Shown: positions 26,350 to 36,625 of the stretch, piece after piece | Layout of the letters: every line of letters starts with the position of its first letter | Position numbering within the stretch: the stretch's first letter is position 1 | Assembly (NCBI GenBank): GCA_028870845.1 | Contig: JAGWOR010000023.1 | Coordinates: 1-41,570, forward strand | Direction of reading: 5' to 3' | Source of the DNA: Gammaproteobacteria bacterium | Lineage (GTDB): Bacteria; Pseudomonadota; Gammaproteobacteria; Natronospirales; REEB76 | DNA length: 41,570 bases | Notes under the pieces: generated by a model | The model's database searches: none | The model's input: the letters and a program-made list of their open reading frames with translations, nothing else | What the model was told of the DNA's origin: nothing | Position numbers and translations under genes: made by a program

Positions 26350-27036
26350 ATGCAATCCATCACCCGTCTTAGTTGCATCGGCCTGCGCATCCGCCGTCTG
26401 GCGAAACCTGTACGCCTGTATTTGTATGAAACAATTGATATCGCGGCTACCCACATGGGTTATGAGATTGCGCTGCAAGGCTACGATGATCCAGTGCCGG
26501 TATTGTGCGAAACCTGGTTTAATGAGCACGGGCTGAGCGTAAAACAACTGCCGCTATCCAGCTATAGCGAAATAAGTTCTGCGCAACAGGCGATCGCTGA
26601 CCTTACAAATAACAACGCCTTGGAACCGATTATTTCCGAGGAAACCAAGCCGGCACTTGTATTGCCATACATAGGTACGCGCGAGGACTTGCTGGCTTAC
26701 GGACGCGATCTGGACATCACTGATGTACGGCCTGCGTTCATGGCAAGGCGGGCCGACGAGGCATTTGAATGTCTGGTTGCTAATAAAACCGGGGTAAAGC
26801 AGGCACTGTTGCGCGTAGTCACCAGCATGCGGGTGCCGTACGACGACTTTCTACTGTTTCACGAAATTCCAGACATGACATGTGACCGCGATACCTGGCT
26901 CACCTGGCTGGCCTGCGACCTTTCCATACAAGGATGGGAGGTATTCTGGTCTGACGGTTATTCAATATCGGTTTCCAATGTCACCATCAACGAAGTGGAT
27001 GATGATGAAATCAATACGTCGCCGATCGTCACCTGA
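26350..27036 (+). CDS. unrecognised protein, 228 aa
   Basis: I do not recognise a family. The protein starts with a basic segment (GLRIRRLAKPVR), has no signal peptide and no membrane helix, is mid-length and acidic overall, with Cys scattered and an acidic, disordered-looking end (NEVDDDEIN). Features include PALVLPYIGTREDLLAY, RRADEAFECL and a Trp-rich part (DTWLTWLACDLSIQGWEVFW). The 87-base N-terminal extension from GTG 26263 passes through a terminator and encodes an odd hydrophobic stretch, so ATG 26350 is used. There is no clear Shine-Dalgarno. Neighbours are a cyclophilin and a convergent membrane gene. Confidence 0.6.
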   Translation: MQSITRLSCIGLRIRRLAKPVRLYLYETIDIAATHMGYEIALQGYDDPVPVLCETWFNEHGLSVKQLPLSSYSEISSAQQAIADLTNNNALEPIISEETKPALVLPYIGTREDLLAYGRDLDITDVRPAFMARRADEAFECLVANKTGVKQALLRVVTSMRVPYDDFLLFHEIPDMTCDRDTWLTWLACDLSIQGWEVFWSDGYSISVSNVTINEVDDDEINTSPIVT

Positions 27037-27059
27037 ATCCAGCACAATCCGCATATTCC

Positions 27060-27076
27060 GGCCGGGCATGCCGGCC
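27060..27076. other. 6-bp inverted repeat after the unknown gene
   Basis: GGCCGG and CCGGCC enclose GCATG. It is a weak stem-loop between convergent genes and may help end transcription; no T-run follows. Confidence 0.3.
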
Positions 27077-27204
27077 AATGCAGAAGCGCTGATCGCCGGC
27101 TTCCCCGAGCCGGCGGTCAGCGAACTTGCAAAGGTCTTGCAGTACTTGAATTTACCGGGCCAGTTTCATTTCCGCCGGCACTTCACAGGCATCAGGAAAT
27201 CAGC

Positions 27205-27570
27205 TCAGAAATGATGGTTGCTCATCATGCCCATGATAAATCCGCGGAAAAACAGAAAACCGACAATTCCCAGCACGATGACAATCAGCGACACCACACC
27301 CTGCACTACAAAGTACATCTTCAGGCGGCCCAGCATCAGCTGCAACTGATCGGCATCGCCCGTCATGTTGGCCTTATTCAGTGACGAGGCCGCCATACAC
27401 AGGAGCACCCCAAGCCAGATAGGCAGCCATGCGAAAACGATACCCACGATGGATATTGCTTCCAGCACTCCGCCAATGATCATCAGGATACCCACAAGGT
27501 ACATCCAGAAATGCGCACCTTGCATTTTTTGCGCCAGTTCTTTTATCAATGTCTCATTGTTGGTTTCCAT
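27205..27570 (-). CDS. small membrane protein resembling DUF5362
   Basis: The 121-residue product has a short polar start (METNNETLIKELAQKMQG) followed by helices at about 22-44, 45-63 and 84-110. A central GDADQLQLMLGRLKMYFVVQGV segment lies between the second and third. This layout, AFAW-LPIWLGVLLCMAA and then a polar linker, fits small membrane proteins of the DUF5362 kind; that assignment is from memory and not certain. The ATG is preceded by GGGTGATC. It is a lone gene upstream of the 168-base convergent gap. Confidence 0.75.
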   Translation of the reverse strand: METNNETLIKELAQKMQGAHFWMYLVGILMIIGGVLEAISIVGIVFAWLPIWLGVLLCMAASSLNKANMTGDADQLQLMLGRLKMYFVVQGVVSLIVIVLGIVGFLFFRGFIMGMMSNHHF

Positions 27571-27675
27571 TTGATCACCCCAAGTAGAGTTGTTGAATTA
27601 CATTTGAATCCGGCTTGGCGGTTCTCCGCGTGCTATTGAAGATAGAACAGATGCGGACATTTTCCATGCGGGTTA

Positions 27676-28311
27676 TCAGCCACCCAAGGCGGGTAGCAGA
27701 ACCTTCAAACCTGCAGCGATGAATTCAATGCCGATGGCGGCCATGATCAGCCCCATGAGGCGGGTGACAATGTTGATACCGGTATGGCTCAGCGCCCTGG
27801 AGATAAGCGGTGCGGTCTGCAGTACCAGCCACACGATGCCGGCCACCGCCGCGATGCCGACCAGCATTATGACATAACGGCCGAACAACGCTGGCCTGTG
27901 CCCGTAAAGGATTACGGTGCTGATGGCTCCCGGTCCCGCAATCAGCGGTACTCCCAACGGCACTACGGCGACCTGTTCTTTCTCCTGAGTCTCCTGGGCC
28001 TCTTCCGCAGTCTGGCGCGTGGGGCCTACCTTGCCTTGCAGCATGGATAACGCATTCATCAGGATCAGAATGCCACCGCCTACCTGGAAAGAGGCCACGC
28101 TGATTCCGAAAAACTTGAGAATCAACTCGCCAGCCAGCAAGGTTACCGCCAGCACTACTGCCACCGTGATCCCTGCCGTCAATGCGGTGCGCCGCCGTTC
28201 ATCGCCTGTCTGATTGTGGGTGAGATTAATAAATATCGGAATAACACCGATGGGATTGAGTATGGCCAGCAGACTGGCAAAAAACTTGAGGTATTCCGCC
28301 CATGCACTCAC
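27676..28311 (-). CDS. MarC/UPF0056-family inner-membrane protein
   Basis: The 211-residue protein has six hydrophobic segments and the family start: LLAILNPIGVIPIFINLT, then FFGISVASFQVGGGILI and the AGPGAISTVIL loop. MarC proteins are widespread, and no antibiotic-resistance role has been shown despite the name. A GTG at 28311 gives the usual N-terminus. It is divergent from the MoeB-like gene. Confidence 0.92.
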   Translation of the reverse strand: MSAWAEYLKFFASLLAILNPIGVIPIFINLTHNQTGDERRRTALTAGITVAVVLAVTLLAGELILKFFGISVASFQVGGGILILMNALSMLQGKVGPTRQTAEEAQETQEKEQVAVVPLGVPLIAGPGAISTVILYGHRPALFGRYVIMLVGIAAVAGIVWLVLQTAPLISRALSHTGINIVTRLMGLIMAAIGIEFIAAGLKVLLPALGG

Positions 28312-28437
28312 AGTATTGCCTGCACCAGATAAAACCTAAGGCCAGATGCCACATAAAACGCCAACAGGTATTCTACCGGATGAAATCCGGTGATAAGGCC
28401 GGTCAACGGGTTAAAATTGAAGACGGATTATTCCAAA

Positions 28438-29202
28438 ATGCACCACATGGACACCACCACTGGCTACAATTTGCGCTACAGCAGGCATTTGGCCTTGCCG
28501 GACTTCGGTGCCGCCGGTCAGGAAAAACTGGCGCATGCACGGGTAGTGATCATCGGACTCGGCGGCCTGGGATCCGCTGCCGCGATTTACCTGGCTGTAT
28601 CGGGCGCCGGTACCCTAGTACTAAACGATTTTGATCGTGTGGATGTTACCAATCTGCAACGCCAGATACTGTATGCAGACGCGGACATCGGCGCGGAAAA
28701 AACCCAGGCTGCCGCGCGCAGTCTCAAGCTCCGCAATCCAGAGTGCCGGCTGGAGCTCATCGACAGCCGCATGGACCAGAACCAGTTATTGGAAACAGTG
28801 CGCAGTTCCGACGTGGTGCTGGATGGCAGCGACAATTTCGGCACACGCTACGCAGTTAACCGCGCCTGCATGCAGGCTAACCGCCCGCTGATCTCCGGGG
28901 CCGCGATCCGCTTTACAGGCCAGATAACCGTGTTCGATATTCGCGACCCCACCAGCCCTTGTTATGCCTGCCTCTACCCGGAAAGCAATGAAGCCCTGGA
29001 AAACTGCGCCAGCAACGGCATTCTGGCCCCAGTGGCGGGTTTCATCGGTTGCTTCATGGCGGTCGAAGCCATCAAACTCATCACCGGGATCGGCAGGCCG
29101 CTCACCGGCCGGCTGTTGCGGCTGGATGCGCGCAACGGTGAAACATCAGTCAGCCGGCTGACGCGCGACCCGGCATGCCCGGCGTGCGGAAAACGCCCAT
29201 GA
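28438..29202 (+). CDS. MoeB/ThiF/HesA-family adenylating enzyme
   Basis: The E1-like enzyme activates the C-terminus of a small sulfur carrier (MoaD or ThiS type) as an acyl-adenylate. The 254-residue product has the ATP loop VIIGLGGLGSAAAIYLA (about 37-53), catalytic Arg in NLQRQ, Asp in LDGSDN, a conserved Cys in ENCASNGILAP, and two zinc CxxC pairs (CYAC, CPAC). No rhodanese domain is present. ATG 28438 is chosen over an upstream in-frame start at 28390 for length; ATG 28447 is possible. It overlaps the next gene by four bases. MoeB versus ThiF specificity is not decidable. Confidence 0.9.
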   Translation: MHHMDTTTGYNLRYSRHLALPDFGAAGQEKLAHARVVIIGLGGLGSAAAIYLAVSGAGTLVLNDFDRVDVTNLQRQILYADADIGAEKTQAAARSLKLRNPECRLELIDSRMDQNQLLETVRSSDVVLDGSDNFGTRYAVNRACMQANRPLISGAAIRFTGQITVFDIRDPTSPCYACLYPESNEALENCASNGILAPVAGFIGCFMAVEAIKLITGIGRPLTGRLLRLDARNGETSVSRLTRDPACPACGKRP

Positions 29203-29702
29203 GCGGCACCCCGGAACGTTTCATTACGCTAACTGCCAATGCGAACACGGAATGCCCTGCGCTGGTTAGCTACCTTCACCAGCACATCCCGTTGACGCGC
29301 GACATGCAAGTGAACACGGCGGGCCTCGACGTCAATGGCCTGGCGCTGGAATCACCCCTGGCGCCCAATCACAATCATCAGGCGAGCGCCTTCGGCGGCA
29401 GTATTGCTAGCCTGGCGATGCTCGCCGGCTGGGGGCTGGTGTGGCTGGCGCTGGACCATGGTCATGGAACCACCATCGTGGTCCGCGACGTGCGCCTGGA
29501 ATACCTGCGGCCGGTACGTGACGTTTTTCGGGCGGTGTGTCCCTTACCAACAGTAAAAACCTGGGAGAAATTCATGCATACGCTGGACAGGCGCCATAAG
29601 GCGCGACTGGATCTGGAGATCGCGATCCTATGCGGCGAAACCGTGTGTGCCCGCTGTAGCGGCAGATTTGTAGCGTATCACTCGACCCGTGGAAATGGCT
29701 GA
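29199..29702 (+). CDS. YiiD_C-type hotdog thioesterase
   Basis: The 167-residue product matches the putative thioesterase family of the YiiD C-terminal domain: APNHNHQASAFGGSIASLAMLAGWGLV (about 60-86), DVRLEYLRPVRDVF and a C-terminal strand set (ARLDLEIAILCGETVCARCSGRFVAY). There is no N-terminal acetyltransferase domain. ATG 29199 overlaps the MoeB-like stop (ATGA), so translation is coupled. The substrate is unknown; an acyl-CoA or acyl-carrier thioester is inferred from the fold. Confidence 0.88.
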   Translation: MSGTPERFITLTANANTECPALVSYLHQHIPLTRDMQVNTAGLDVNGLALESPLAPNHNHQASAFGGSIASLAMLAGWGLVWLALDHGHGTTIVVRDVRLEYLRPVRDVFRAVCPLPTVKTWEKFMHTLDRRHKARLDLEIAILCGETVCARCSGRFVAYHSTRGNG

Positions 29703-30087
29703 GAACAAAGCCATCTTGCTGCCCAGGACGCTGGTCAATCAGATACTGCACGCGGCGCAATCCACAGCTTCACAGGTTCACTGGGGGTTCATTGCGGATC
29801 GCGATGGTATGCCTGAAAAATGCCATGCGCTGGACAACCCCCTCCCGTCGCCGGCTGAATTCAGTTGCTTGATGCAGCAATTTGATAAACACGGACAGCA
29901 ACCTTGGGCGATTTATTCATTGGCGCCCGGCGATCCGGTTTTACCGGAACCTGCTGTGCTGCAAGATTTGGGGATTACCAGATTCCTGGCCGTTTCCCTC
30001 GGAACACGAGGAGTACTGCAGCTCAGGGGCTGGCGCGTCGAAAATGATGCCTTGACGGAAATCCCGGTGGAGACTGTAGAAAGCTAA
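29695..30087 (+). CDS. JAMM/MPN-fold (Mec/JAB-like) protein lacking metal ligands
   Basis: The 130-residue product aligns along its whole length with short bacterial JAB/MPN proteases such as mycobacterial Mec: start LPRTLVNQILHAAQ, then a WGF strand, Asn48-Pro-Leu, a central helix, WAIYS at 71-75, FLAVSLGTRG at 97-106 and the end LRGWRVENDALTEIPVE. However the catalytic Glu position reads Gln27/Val28, the H-S-H positions read Ser-Leu-Ala (75-77) and no Ser-x-x-Asp pattern is intact. It should be catalytically dead. It overlaps the thioesterase by 8 bases; a GTG at 29689 is an alternative start. Confidence 0.65.
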   Translation: MAENKAILLPRTLVNQILHAAQSTASQVHWGFIADRDGMPEKCHALDNPLPSPAEFSCLMQQFDKHGQQPWAIYSLAPGDPVLPEPAVLQDLGITRFLAVSLGTRGVLQLRGWRVENDALTEIPVETVES

Positions 30088-30094
30088 TTCAGAT

Positions 30095-31003
30095 TCAGTG
30101 CCTCGAATCCGTAGTGTGCACCAGTGAATTGACGCTCAGCAGCGCCTTCACATCCACCTTGTCAAAATCATAACCACGACCACAAAATTCGCAATCCACA
30201 TGCACGCCGCCCTGTTCTACGAGAATGCCTTGCAGTTCATCTGCGCCCAAGCTGCGTAATGTAACCTCGATGCGTGCACGCGAACATTGGCAGCGAAACG
30301 CCACCGGCGTTGCCTCGAACAAACGCACATCGTCCTCATGGTAAAGGCGCTGCAACAGCGGCTGCGCAGACAGCATCTTGAGTTCTTCCTGGTTGAGGGT
30401 ATCCGCCAGCAAGGTTACATGCTGCCAGGCATCCGGGTCCTTCTGGCGAGCAGGCATCATCTGCAACAGCATGCCTGCCGCACATTCATTGTCCGCAGTG
30501 AGCCACATGCGCGTGGGCAATTGCTCCGATCGCAGGAAATAACTCTCCAGGCAGGCCGCCAGGGTTTCACCTTCGAGGGGCACGATCCCCTGATAACGTT
30601 CGCCTTTGCTGGGTTCAATGGTGATCGCCAGCCGGCCGTCAGCCAATAAAGACCCCAAGTCAGCGCCTGGAAGTTCACCGTGCCAGCGCGCCAGACCGCG
30701 CAGAATCATGCGGCTGGTGCATTGCACCACCAGCAGGTGAACTGGGCCGTTGCCACGAATCTGCAGGGTGACTACGCCATCGAATTTCAGGGTCGCGGAC
30801 ATCAGCGCCGTGGCTGCCATGGCTTGGCCCAGCAAACTACGTACCGGCACTGGATAATGCTGGCGTTCGAGCACCGCCTGCCAGCTGGCATCCAGGTGCA
30901 CGTGGCGGCCCTGTACGGGAAGCTGTTCGAAAATGAAACGTCTCAAGGAATCGTGTTCTGGCATGATTTGCTGTGGTGGCCGGTAAATTGGTGTCGGAGC
31001 CAT
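30095..31003 (-). CDS. hslO: Hsp33 redox-regulated chaperonin
   Basis: Cytosolic holdase activated by oxidation and unfolding. The 302-residue product has the C-terminal zinc cysteines in CxC (FRCQCSRARI) and CxxC (CEFCGR) arrangement, around residues 233-269. The N-terminal dimer domain contains LLGQAMAATALMSATLKFDG and ERYQGIVPLEGETLA. ATG 31003 gives 302 residues; the ATG at 30964 (MPEHDSLRRF) gives a family-like start, so the true start may be there. Confidence 0.95.
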   Translation of the reverse strand: MAPTPIYRPPQQIMPEHDSLRRFIFEQLPVQGRHVHLDASWQAVLERQHYPVPVRSLLGQAMAATALMSATLKFDGVVTLQIRGNGPVHLLVVQCTSRMILRGLARWHGELPGADLGSLLADGRLAITIEPSKGERYQGIVPLEGETLAACLESYFLRSEQLPTRMWLTADNECAAGMLLQMMPARQKDPDAWQHVTLLADTLNQEELKMLSAQPLLQRLYHEDDVRLFEATPVAFRCQCSRARIEVTLRSLGADELQGILVEQGGVHVDCEFCGRGYDFDKVDVKALLSVNSLVHTTDSRH

Positions 31004-31073
31004 GCCTGCCTAAATGGAGGCAAGACACATGCATTTCAAGCAGCAGTTATGATCCTGCGACAATTTCCAGGCA

Positions 31074-32513
31074 TCAGCCGGTGAGTTTGCGTTTCAGCAA
31101 CTCATTCACCTGTTGCGGGTTGGCTTTGCCCTGGGTGGCTTTCATGGCCTGGCCCACGAAAAAACCGAACAACTTGTCCTTGCCGGCGCGGTAATCGCTG
31201 AGCTGACGAGGATTCGCGGCCAGGATCTCATCGATGATTTTTTCGATCGCGGCAGTGTCAGTGATCTGCCGCAAGCCCCGCTTTGCGATGATGGCGTCGG
31301 CATCGCCTTCACCAGCCCACATGGCAAGAAACACCTCTTTGGCAAGCTTGCCGGAAACGGTGTTATCGAGCATGCGTTTCAGCAAGCCGGCGAGCATCAT
31401 GGCGGTGACCGGGCTCTGGTTTAGGTCCTTGCCATCCTGGTTGAGAGCCGCCGAAAGCTCGCCCATCACCCAATTGGCGCACAGCTTGGCTTCCCCTCTG
31501 ATCGTTCGCACTACGCTCTCGTAATAGTCCGCCAGTTCCCGGCTGCTGGTAAGCAGGGACGCATCGTAGGCTGACAGCTCATACTGCTGCATGAAGCGCT
31601 GCTTTTTCTCGTCCGGTAATTCGGGCAGCGAGCGCCTGACCTCATTGATTAAGGGTTCACTGATATCCAGAGGCAGCAGATCGGGGTCCGGAAAATAGCG
31701 GTAGTCATTGGCTTCTTCCTTGCTGCGCAGGGGCCGGGTCTCATTGCGTTTGGAATCATACAGGCGTGTTTCCTGCGCGACCTGGCCTCCGCTTTCGATC
31801 AAGGCAATCTGGCGCTGCACCTCGTAGATTATGGCTTTTTCCACGAAATGGAACGAATTGATGTTTTTGAGTTCGGCGCGGGTTCCAAATTTCTGTTCTC
31901 CCTTTGGACGCACCGATACGTTGGCGTCACAGCGAAATGAGCCTTCCTGCATATTGCCATCGCAGATTTCCAGGTAGCGGACCAGCGAATGAATTTTCTT
32001 CATGTAGGCGACTGCTTCCCGGGCGGAGCGCATATCAGGTTCCGACACGATCTCCAGCAGCGGAGTTCCAGCGCGGTTCAGATCGATGCCGCTGACTCCT
32101 TCGATATCTTCGTGCAGCGACTTGCCAGCGTCCTCCTCGAGATGTGCGCGGGTAACGCCGATTCGGCGGCTGCCAGCGCCGTCCTGCAGTTCGATTTCTA
32201 CGCTGCCCTTGCTGACCACCGGCAGTTCATACTGGCTGATCTGGTAACCCTTGGGAAGGTCGGGATAGAAATAGTTCTTGCGTGCGAATACCGAGCGCGG
32301 CGCGATGCTGGCGCCGATGGCCAGGCCAAATTTAACCGCCATGCGCACTGCTTCCCGGTTAAGCACCGGCAATACCCCCGGATAGCCCAGATCCACCAGG
32401 CATGCCTGGGTGTTGGGCTCAGCGCCGAAGGCGGTGGAAGCGCCGGAGAAAATCTTGCTCTTGGTGAGCAATTGCGCGTGTATTTCCAGCCCGATGACGG
32501 TTTCCCATTGCAT
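31074..32513 (-). CDS. gatB: Asp/Glu-tRNA amidotransferase subunit B
   Basis: The tRNA-binding and kinase subunit of GatCAB, which amidates Glu-tRNA(Gln) and/or Asp-tRNA(Asn). The 479-residue product starts [15 protein letters not shown], has the [19 protein letters not shown] and [12 protein letters not shown] motifs, and a complete C-terminal YqeY-like tail. It lies 33 bases after gatA and 70 bases before hslO. Confidence 0.97.
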   Translation of the reverse strand: MQWETVIGLEIHAQLLTKSKIFSGASTAFGAEPNTQACLVDLGYPGVLPVLNREAVRMAVKFGLAIGASIAPRSVFARKNYFYPDLPKGYQISQYELPVVSKGSVEIELQDGAGSRRIGVTRAHLEEDAGKSLHEDIEGVSGIDLNRAGTPLLEIVSEPDMRSAREAVAYMKKIHSLVRYLEICDGNMQEGSFRCDANVSVRPKGEQKFGTRAELKNINSFHFVEKAIIYEVQRQIALIESGGQVAQETRLYDSKRNETRPLRSKEEANDYRYFPDPDLLPLDISEPLINEVRRSLPELPDEKKQRFMQQYELSAYDASLLTSSRELADYYESVVRTIRGEAKLCANWVMGELSAALNQDGKDLNQSPVTAMMLAGLLKRMLDNTVSGKLAKEVFLAMWAGEGDADAIIAKRGLRQITDTAAIEKIIDEILAANPRQLSDYRAGKDKLFGFFVGQAMKATQGKANPQQVNELLKRKLTG

Positions 32514-32546
32514 GTGTCAATCGCTCGCGTATTGCCGGTGCATCGT

Positions 32547-34001
32547 TCAACTAAAACCGGGAGGCATGCGCCGGTGCCAGTCGGTTTCCTTCTGGTAACT
32601 GTGCGCCACGCACAACAACCTGGCTTCGTCGAAATAATTGCCGATGATCTGCAAGCCAACAGGCAAATTGTCGACAAACCCCATGGGTATGGATATTCCC
32701 GGCAGCCCGGCCAGGTTAACGCCATTGGCGTAAATGTCGTTCAGATACATGGTGATGGGATCGTCGGTTTTTTCACCGAGACCGAAGGCCGGTGTCGGCG
32801 TGGATGGCCCCATAATGACGTCCACCTGGCTAAATGCTTGCAGAAAATCCTGGCGGATCAGACTACGGGTTTTCTGCGCCTTGAGATAATAGGCGTCGTA
32901 ATAACCGGCTGACAGCACATAAGTGCCTGTCATGATGCGGCGTTTCACTTCCGCTCCGAAACCCTCGCCGCGCGAACGGGTGTACATGTCCAGCAGATCG
33001 ACGGGATTCTCGCAGCGGTGACCGAAACGCACGCCGTCGTAACGTGACAGATTGGAGGAACATTCCGCGGGTGCCACCACATAATAGGTGGGTACTGACA
33101 GCCAGAAATTCGGCAGACTGATATCGTGCACTTGTGCGCCTAATTTTTTATAAACATCGAGCGCCGCGTGCACTGCCGCGCCTACCTGTTCATTCAGACC
33201 GCGGTCGAAGAATTCCTTGGGCAAACCGATACGCAAGCCTTTGAGCGGGCGTTCAAGCTCGGCGGTGTAATCCGGAACCGGCTGGTCCACGCTGGTGGAA
33301 TCCCGCGGGTCAAAACCTGACATTACACCTAGCAGCATGGCCGCATCTTCGGCAGTGGCAGTCAGGACCCCCGCTTGATCCAGGCTGGATGCGAACGCGA
33401 TCATGCCGTAGCGCGACACGCGGCCGTATGTAGGTTTGATGCCGGTCAGTCCAGTCAGCGCCGCCGGTTGGCGAATGGAACCGCCGGTATCGGTGCCGGT
33501 AGCCGCAGGCGACAGCCTGGCCGCCACCGCGGCTGCTGACCCGCCGGAGGATCCGCCAGGCACGCGCTTCTGGTCCCAGGGATTTTTAACCGGCCCATAG
33601 AAGCTGGTTTCATTGGATGAACCCATGGCGAATTCATCCATGTTGGTCTTACCTAGCATCACCATGCCCGCTGATTTCAAGCGCTCGACAACCGTGGCAT
33701 CGTAGGGTGATACGAAGTTGTCCAGCATTTTCGAACCGCAGCTGGTTTTCACGCCAGCGGTGCAAAAGATATCCTTATGCGCCAGCGGTACTCCGGTAAG
33801 CGGGCCGGCGTCGCCGCGCTGAATGCGAGCATCTGCGGCGCGCGCTGCCGCCAATGCTTCATCCTGCGTCACTGTGATAAAAGCGTTCAGCTGCGGATTG
33901 AAGCGTCCGATGCGCTGCAGATATGCATGCGTCAGTTCTTCGCTGGTAAACCTGCGGGCTTGCAGTTCGCGAGACAGTTCAGCCAGTGTCAGGTTATGCA
34001 T
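32547..34001 (-). CDS. gatA: Asp/Glu-tRNA amidotransferase subunit A
   Basis: Amidase-signature subunit that releases ammonia from glutamine. The 484-residue product has the catalytic triad setting: Lys in LAHKDIF (about residue 75), and the two serines in [15 protein letters not shown] and [12 protein letters not shown]. The C-terminal amidase core is intact. It lies 57 bases downstream of gatC in the same direction. Confidence 0.97.
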   Translation of the reverse strand: MHNLTLAELSRELQARRFTSEELTHAYLQRIGRFNPQLNAFITVTQDEALAAARAADARIQRGDAGPLTGVPLAHKDIFCTAGVKTSCGSKMLDNFVSPYDATVVERLKSAGMVMLGKTNMDEFAMGSSNETSFYGPVKNPWDQKRVPGGSSGGSAAAVAARLSPAATGTDTGGSIRQPAALTGLTGIKPTYGRVSRYGMIAFASSLDQAGVLTATAEDAAMLLGVMSGFDPRDSTSVDQPVPDYTAELERPLKGLRIGLPKEFFDRGLNEQVGAAVHAALDVYKKLGAQVHDISLPNFWLSVPTYYVVAPAECSSNLSRYDGVRFGHRCENPVDLLDMYTRSRGEGFGAEVKRRIMTGTYVLSAGYYDAYYLKAQKTRSLIRQDFLQAFSQVDVIMGPSTPTPAFGLGEKTDDPITMYLNDIYANGVNLAGLPGISIPMGFVDNLPVGLQIIGNYFDEARLLCVAHSYQKETDWHRRMPPGFS

Positions 34002-34058
34002 AAAGGGTCGAAGTTCGTTGGTCAGATTCGGTCTGGCGATGATAAGCGCATGCCCGCG

Positions 34059-34346
34059 TTACTCGATTACCTTCGGCACCAGGTATAACCCGGCCTCCGC
34101 CTGAGGGGCATTTTTCTGGTACAGCTCGCGCTGGCTGGTTTCGCTCACCAGGTCCTCACGCAGACGCTGGCTCATGTCCAGGGGATGCGCCATAGGCGGC
34201 ACACGACTGGTATCCGCGTCATCCAGTTGTGCCACGAAATCCAGAATGCGAGACAGGTTGTCGGCGTAACGGGGAATATCGCCCTCGCTGATGCCCAGGC
34301 GCGCCAGATGTGCGATGTTTCGAACCTCGTCGGGGGAAAGCGGCAT
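34059..34346 (-). CDS. gatC: Asp/Glu-tRNA amidotransferase subunit C
   Basis: The 95-residue stabilising subunit of GatCAB begins MPLSPDEVRNIAHLARL and has PMAHPLDMSQRLREDLV and the C-terminal VPKVIE. ATG 34346 has a GGAG at 34353-34356, 6 bases upstream; an in-frame TTG at 34358 is less likely. It is the first gene of gatCAB, transcribed from a promoter in the mreB-divergent gap. Confidence 0.95.
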   Translation of the reverse strand: MPLSPDEVRNIAHLARLGISEGDIPRYADNLSRILDFVAQLDDADTSRVPPMAHPLDMSQRLREDLVSETSQRELYQKNAPQAEAGLYLVPKVIE

Positions 34347-34404
34347 ACTCGACTCCAAATGGATCAGGCGGCTGGCTGACCGGAAATGTTCCGGATTTCA
34401 GGCA

Positions 34405-34413
34405 ATTATCGCA
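34405..34413 (-). promoter_or_regulatory. extended -10 promoter for gatCAB
   Basis: On the minus strand TG-C-GATAAT forms an extended -10 about 60 bases before gatC. No good -35 is seen. It lies 10 bases from the oppositely oriented mreB promoter. Confidence 0.45.
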
Positions 34414-34422
34414 TAAACCGGC

Positions 34423-34451
34423 TTGCCGCCACCGCTCTCCATTGTTACAGT
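34423..34451 (+). promoter_or_regulatory. sigma-70 promoter for the mreB operon
   Basis: TTGCCG (34423-34428) and TACAGT (34446-34451) are separated by 17 bases. The predicted transcript start is about 45 bases before the mreB ATG. Confidence 0.55.
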
Positions 34452-34476
34452 AGTGGAGTTCCAAAACTTCCCGTAA

Positions 34477-35547
<1,071 letters not shown>

Positions 35548-35710
35548 CCTGATGGATGCCTGAGCGGGTGCGCCGGGCAGTTGCCGCGTTACACTACACA
35601 ATCGGCATCCGGCCTGAATATAGGCCCGTGATTTCCAAGACCTGCTGGCATGCGAAACTGTTGCTGACCAATCCTCTTCACATCGCGCATTATTGCCCGG
35701 GTTGAACAGC

Positions 35711-36625
35711 ATGTTCGCCCTGCATCACCGGCAACGTTCGCCCCGATTATTCACCCGCAATCCGGCGGGAACCGTGCGCACCCTGTTACTGATAGCAGCC
35801 TGCATCACCTTAATGTTCTATGACCATCAGCGCGGTCACCTGCAGAAAGTCCATGCCGCATTGTCCACCCTGGTGTATCCGGTACAGGCGGCTGTGAATG
35901 CGCCATATGCGCTGGCAAGCTGGGCGGAAAATGCACTCGCGGTGCACATCGCGCTGGTCAGGGAGAATTCACGTCTCAAAAAGCAGTTGCTTATGGATGC
36001 GGCCGAATTGCAGCAAACCGCTGCACTGCAGCAGGAAAATGCGCGCTTGCGTGAACTTATGCACTCGGGTGCAACCCTCAGCGGCCATGTGGTGCTGGCC
36101 GACATGCTGGCAGTGGATACCGACCCGTTTCGTCATCTGATCTTGATCGACAAGGGCACCGATAACGGGGTATTCGACGGTCAGACACTGCTGGATGCCC
36201 ACGGCATTGTCGGTCAGGTTATCCAGGTGGGCCCGGTTTCAGCCCAGGTAGCCTTGATCACCGATCCAAGCCAGGCGATTCAGGTGCAAATAAACCGCAC
36301 CAACCAGCGCACCCTGGCCGTCGGTGGTGCGGATGTGAATGAACTTTCCCTGCCGTATCTCACCAACAACGCCGATGTAAAGCCGGGCGATCTGCTGGTT
36401 ACTTCCGGTTTGGGCGGCCGCTACCCGGCGGGTTATCCGGTGGCGGTTGTAACCCAGGTGCATCGCGACCCCGCCGAGCCGTTTGCCAGTATCAGCGCAC
36501 ATGCGGTCGCGGATCTGGATCACGGTCATGAAGTTCTGCTGTATTTTCCGGCGATTCCGGAACCACCGGCGCCGAATCCAGGCAGACACAACAAACCGAA
36601 GGCTGCCGGGAAGAAAACCAAATGA
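35711..36625 (+). CDS. mreC: rod-shape protein MreC
   Basis: The 304-residue periplasmic scaffold has one N-terminal membrane helix (about 22-40), a coiled coil (about 80-115; Leu/Gln/Arg-rich) and beta-domains with DKGTDNGVFDGQTLLDAHGIVGQV and LLVTSGLGGRYPAGYPVAVV. A Pro/Lys-rich tail ends the protein. ATG 35711 follows the usual start; the frame opens at a TTG at 35693. Its stop overlaps mreD by four bases. Confidence 0.94.
   Translation: MFALHHRQRSPRLFTRNPAGTVRTLLLIAACITLMFYDHQRGHLQKVHAALSTLVYPVQAAVNAPYALASWAENALAVHIALVRENSRLKKQLLMDAAELQQTAALQQENARLRELMHSGATLSGHVVLADMLAVDTDPFRHLILIDKGTDNGVFDGQTLLDAHGIVGQVIQVGPVSAQVALITDPSQAIQVQINRTNQRTLAVGGADVNELSLPYLTNNADVKPGDLLVTSGLGGRYPAGYPVAVVTQVHRDPAEPFASISAHAVADLDHGHEVLLYFPAIPEPPAPNPGRHNKPKAAGKKTK

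Noticed and set aside
28438-30087. Interpretation as a CBASS-type E1/E2/JAB defence locus
   Set aside because: There is no E2 protein, no nucleotidyltransferase and no effector nearby, and the JAMM protein has lost its active site; MoeB-like sequence fits sulfur-carrier chemistry better.
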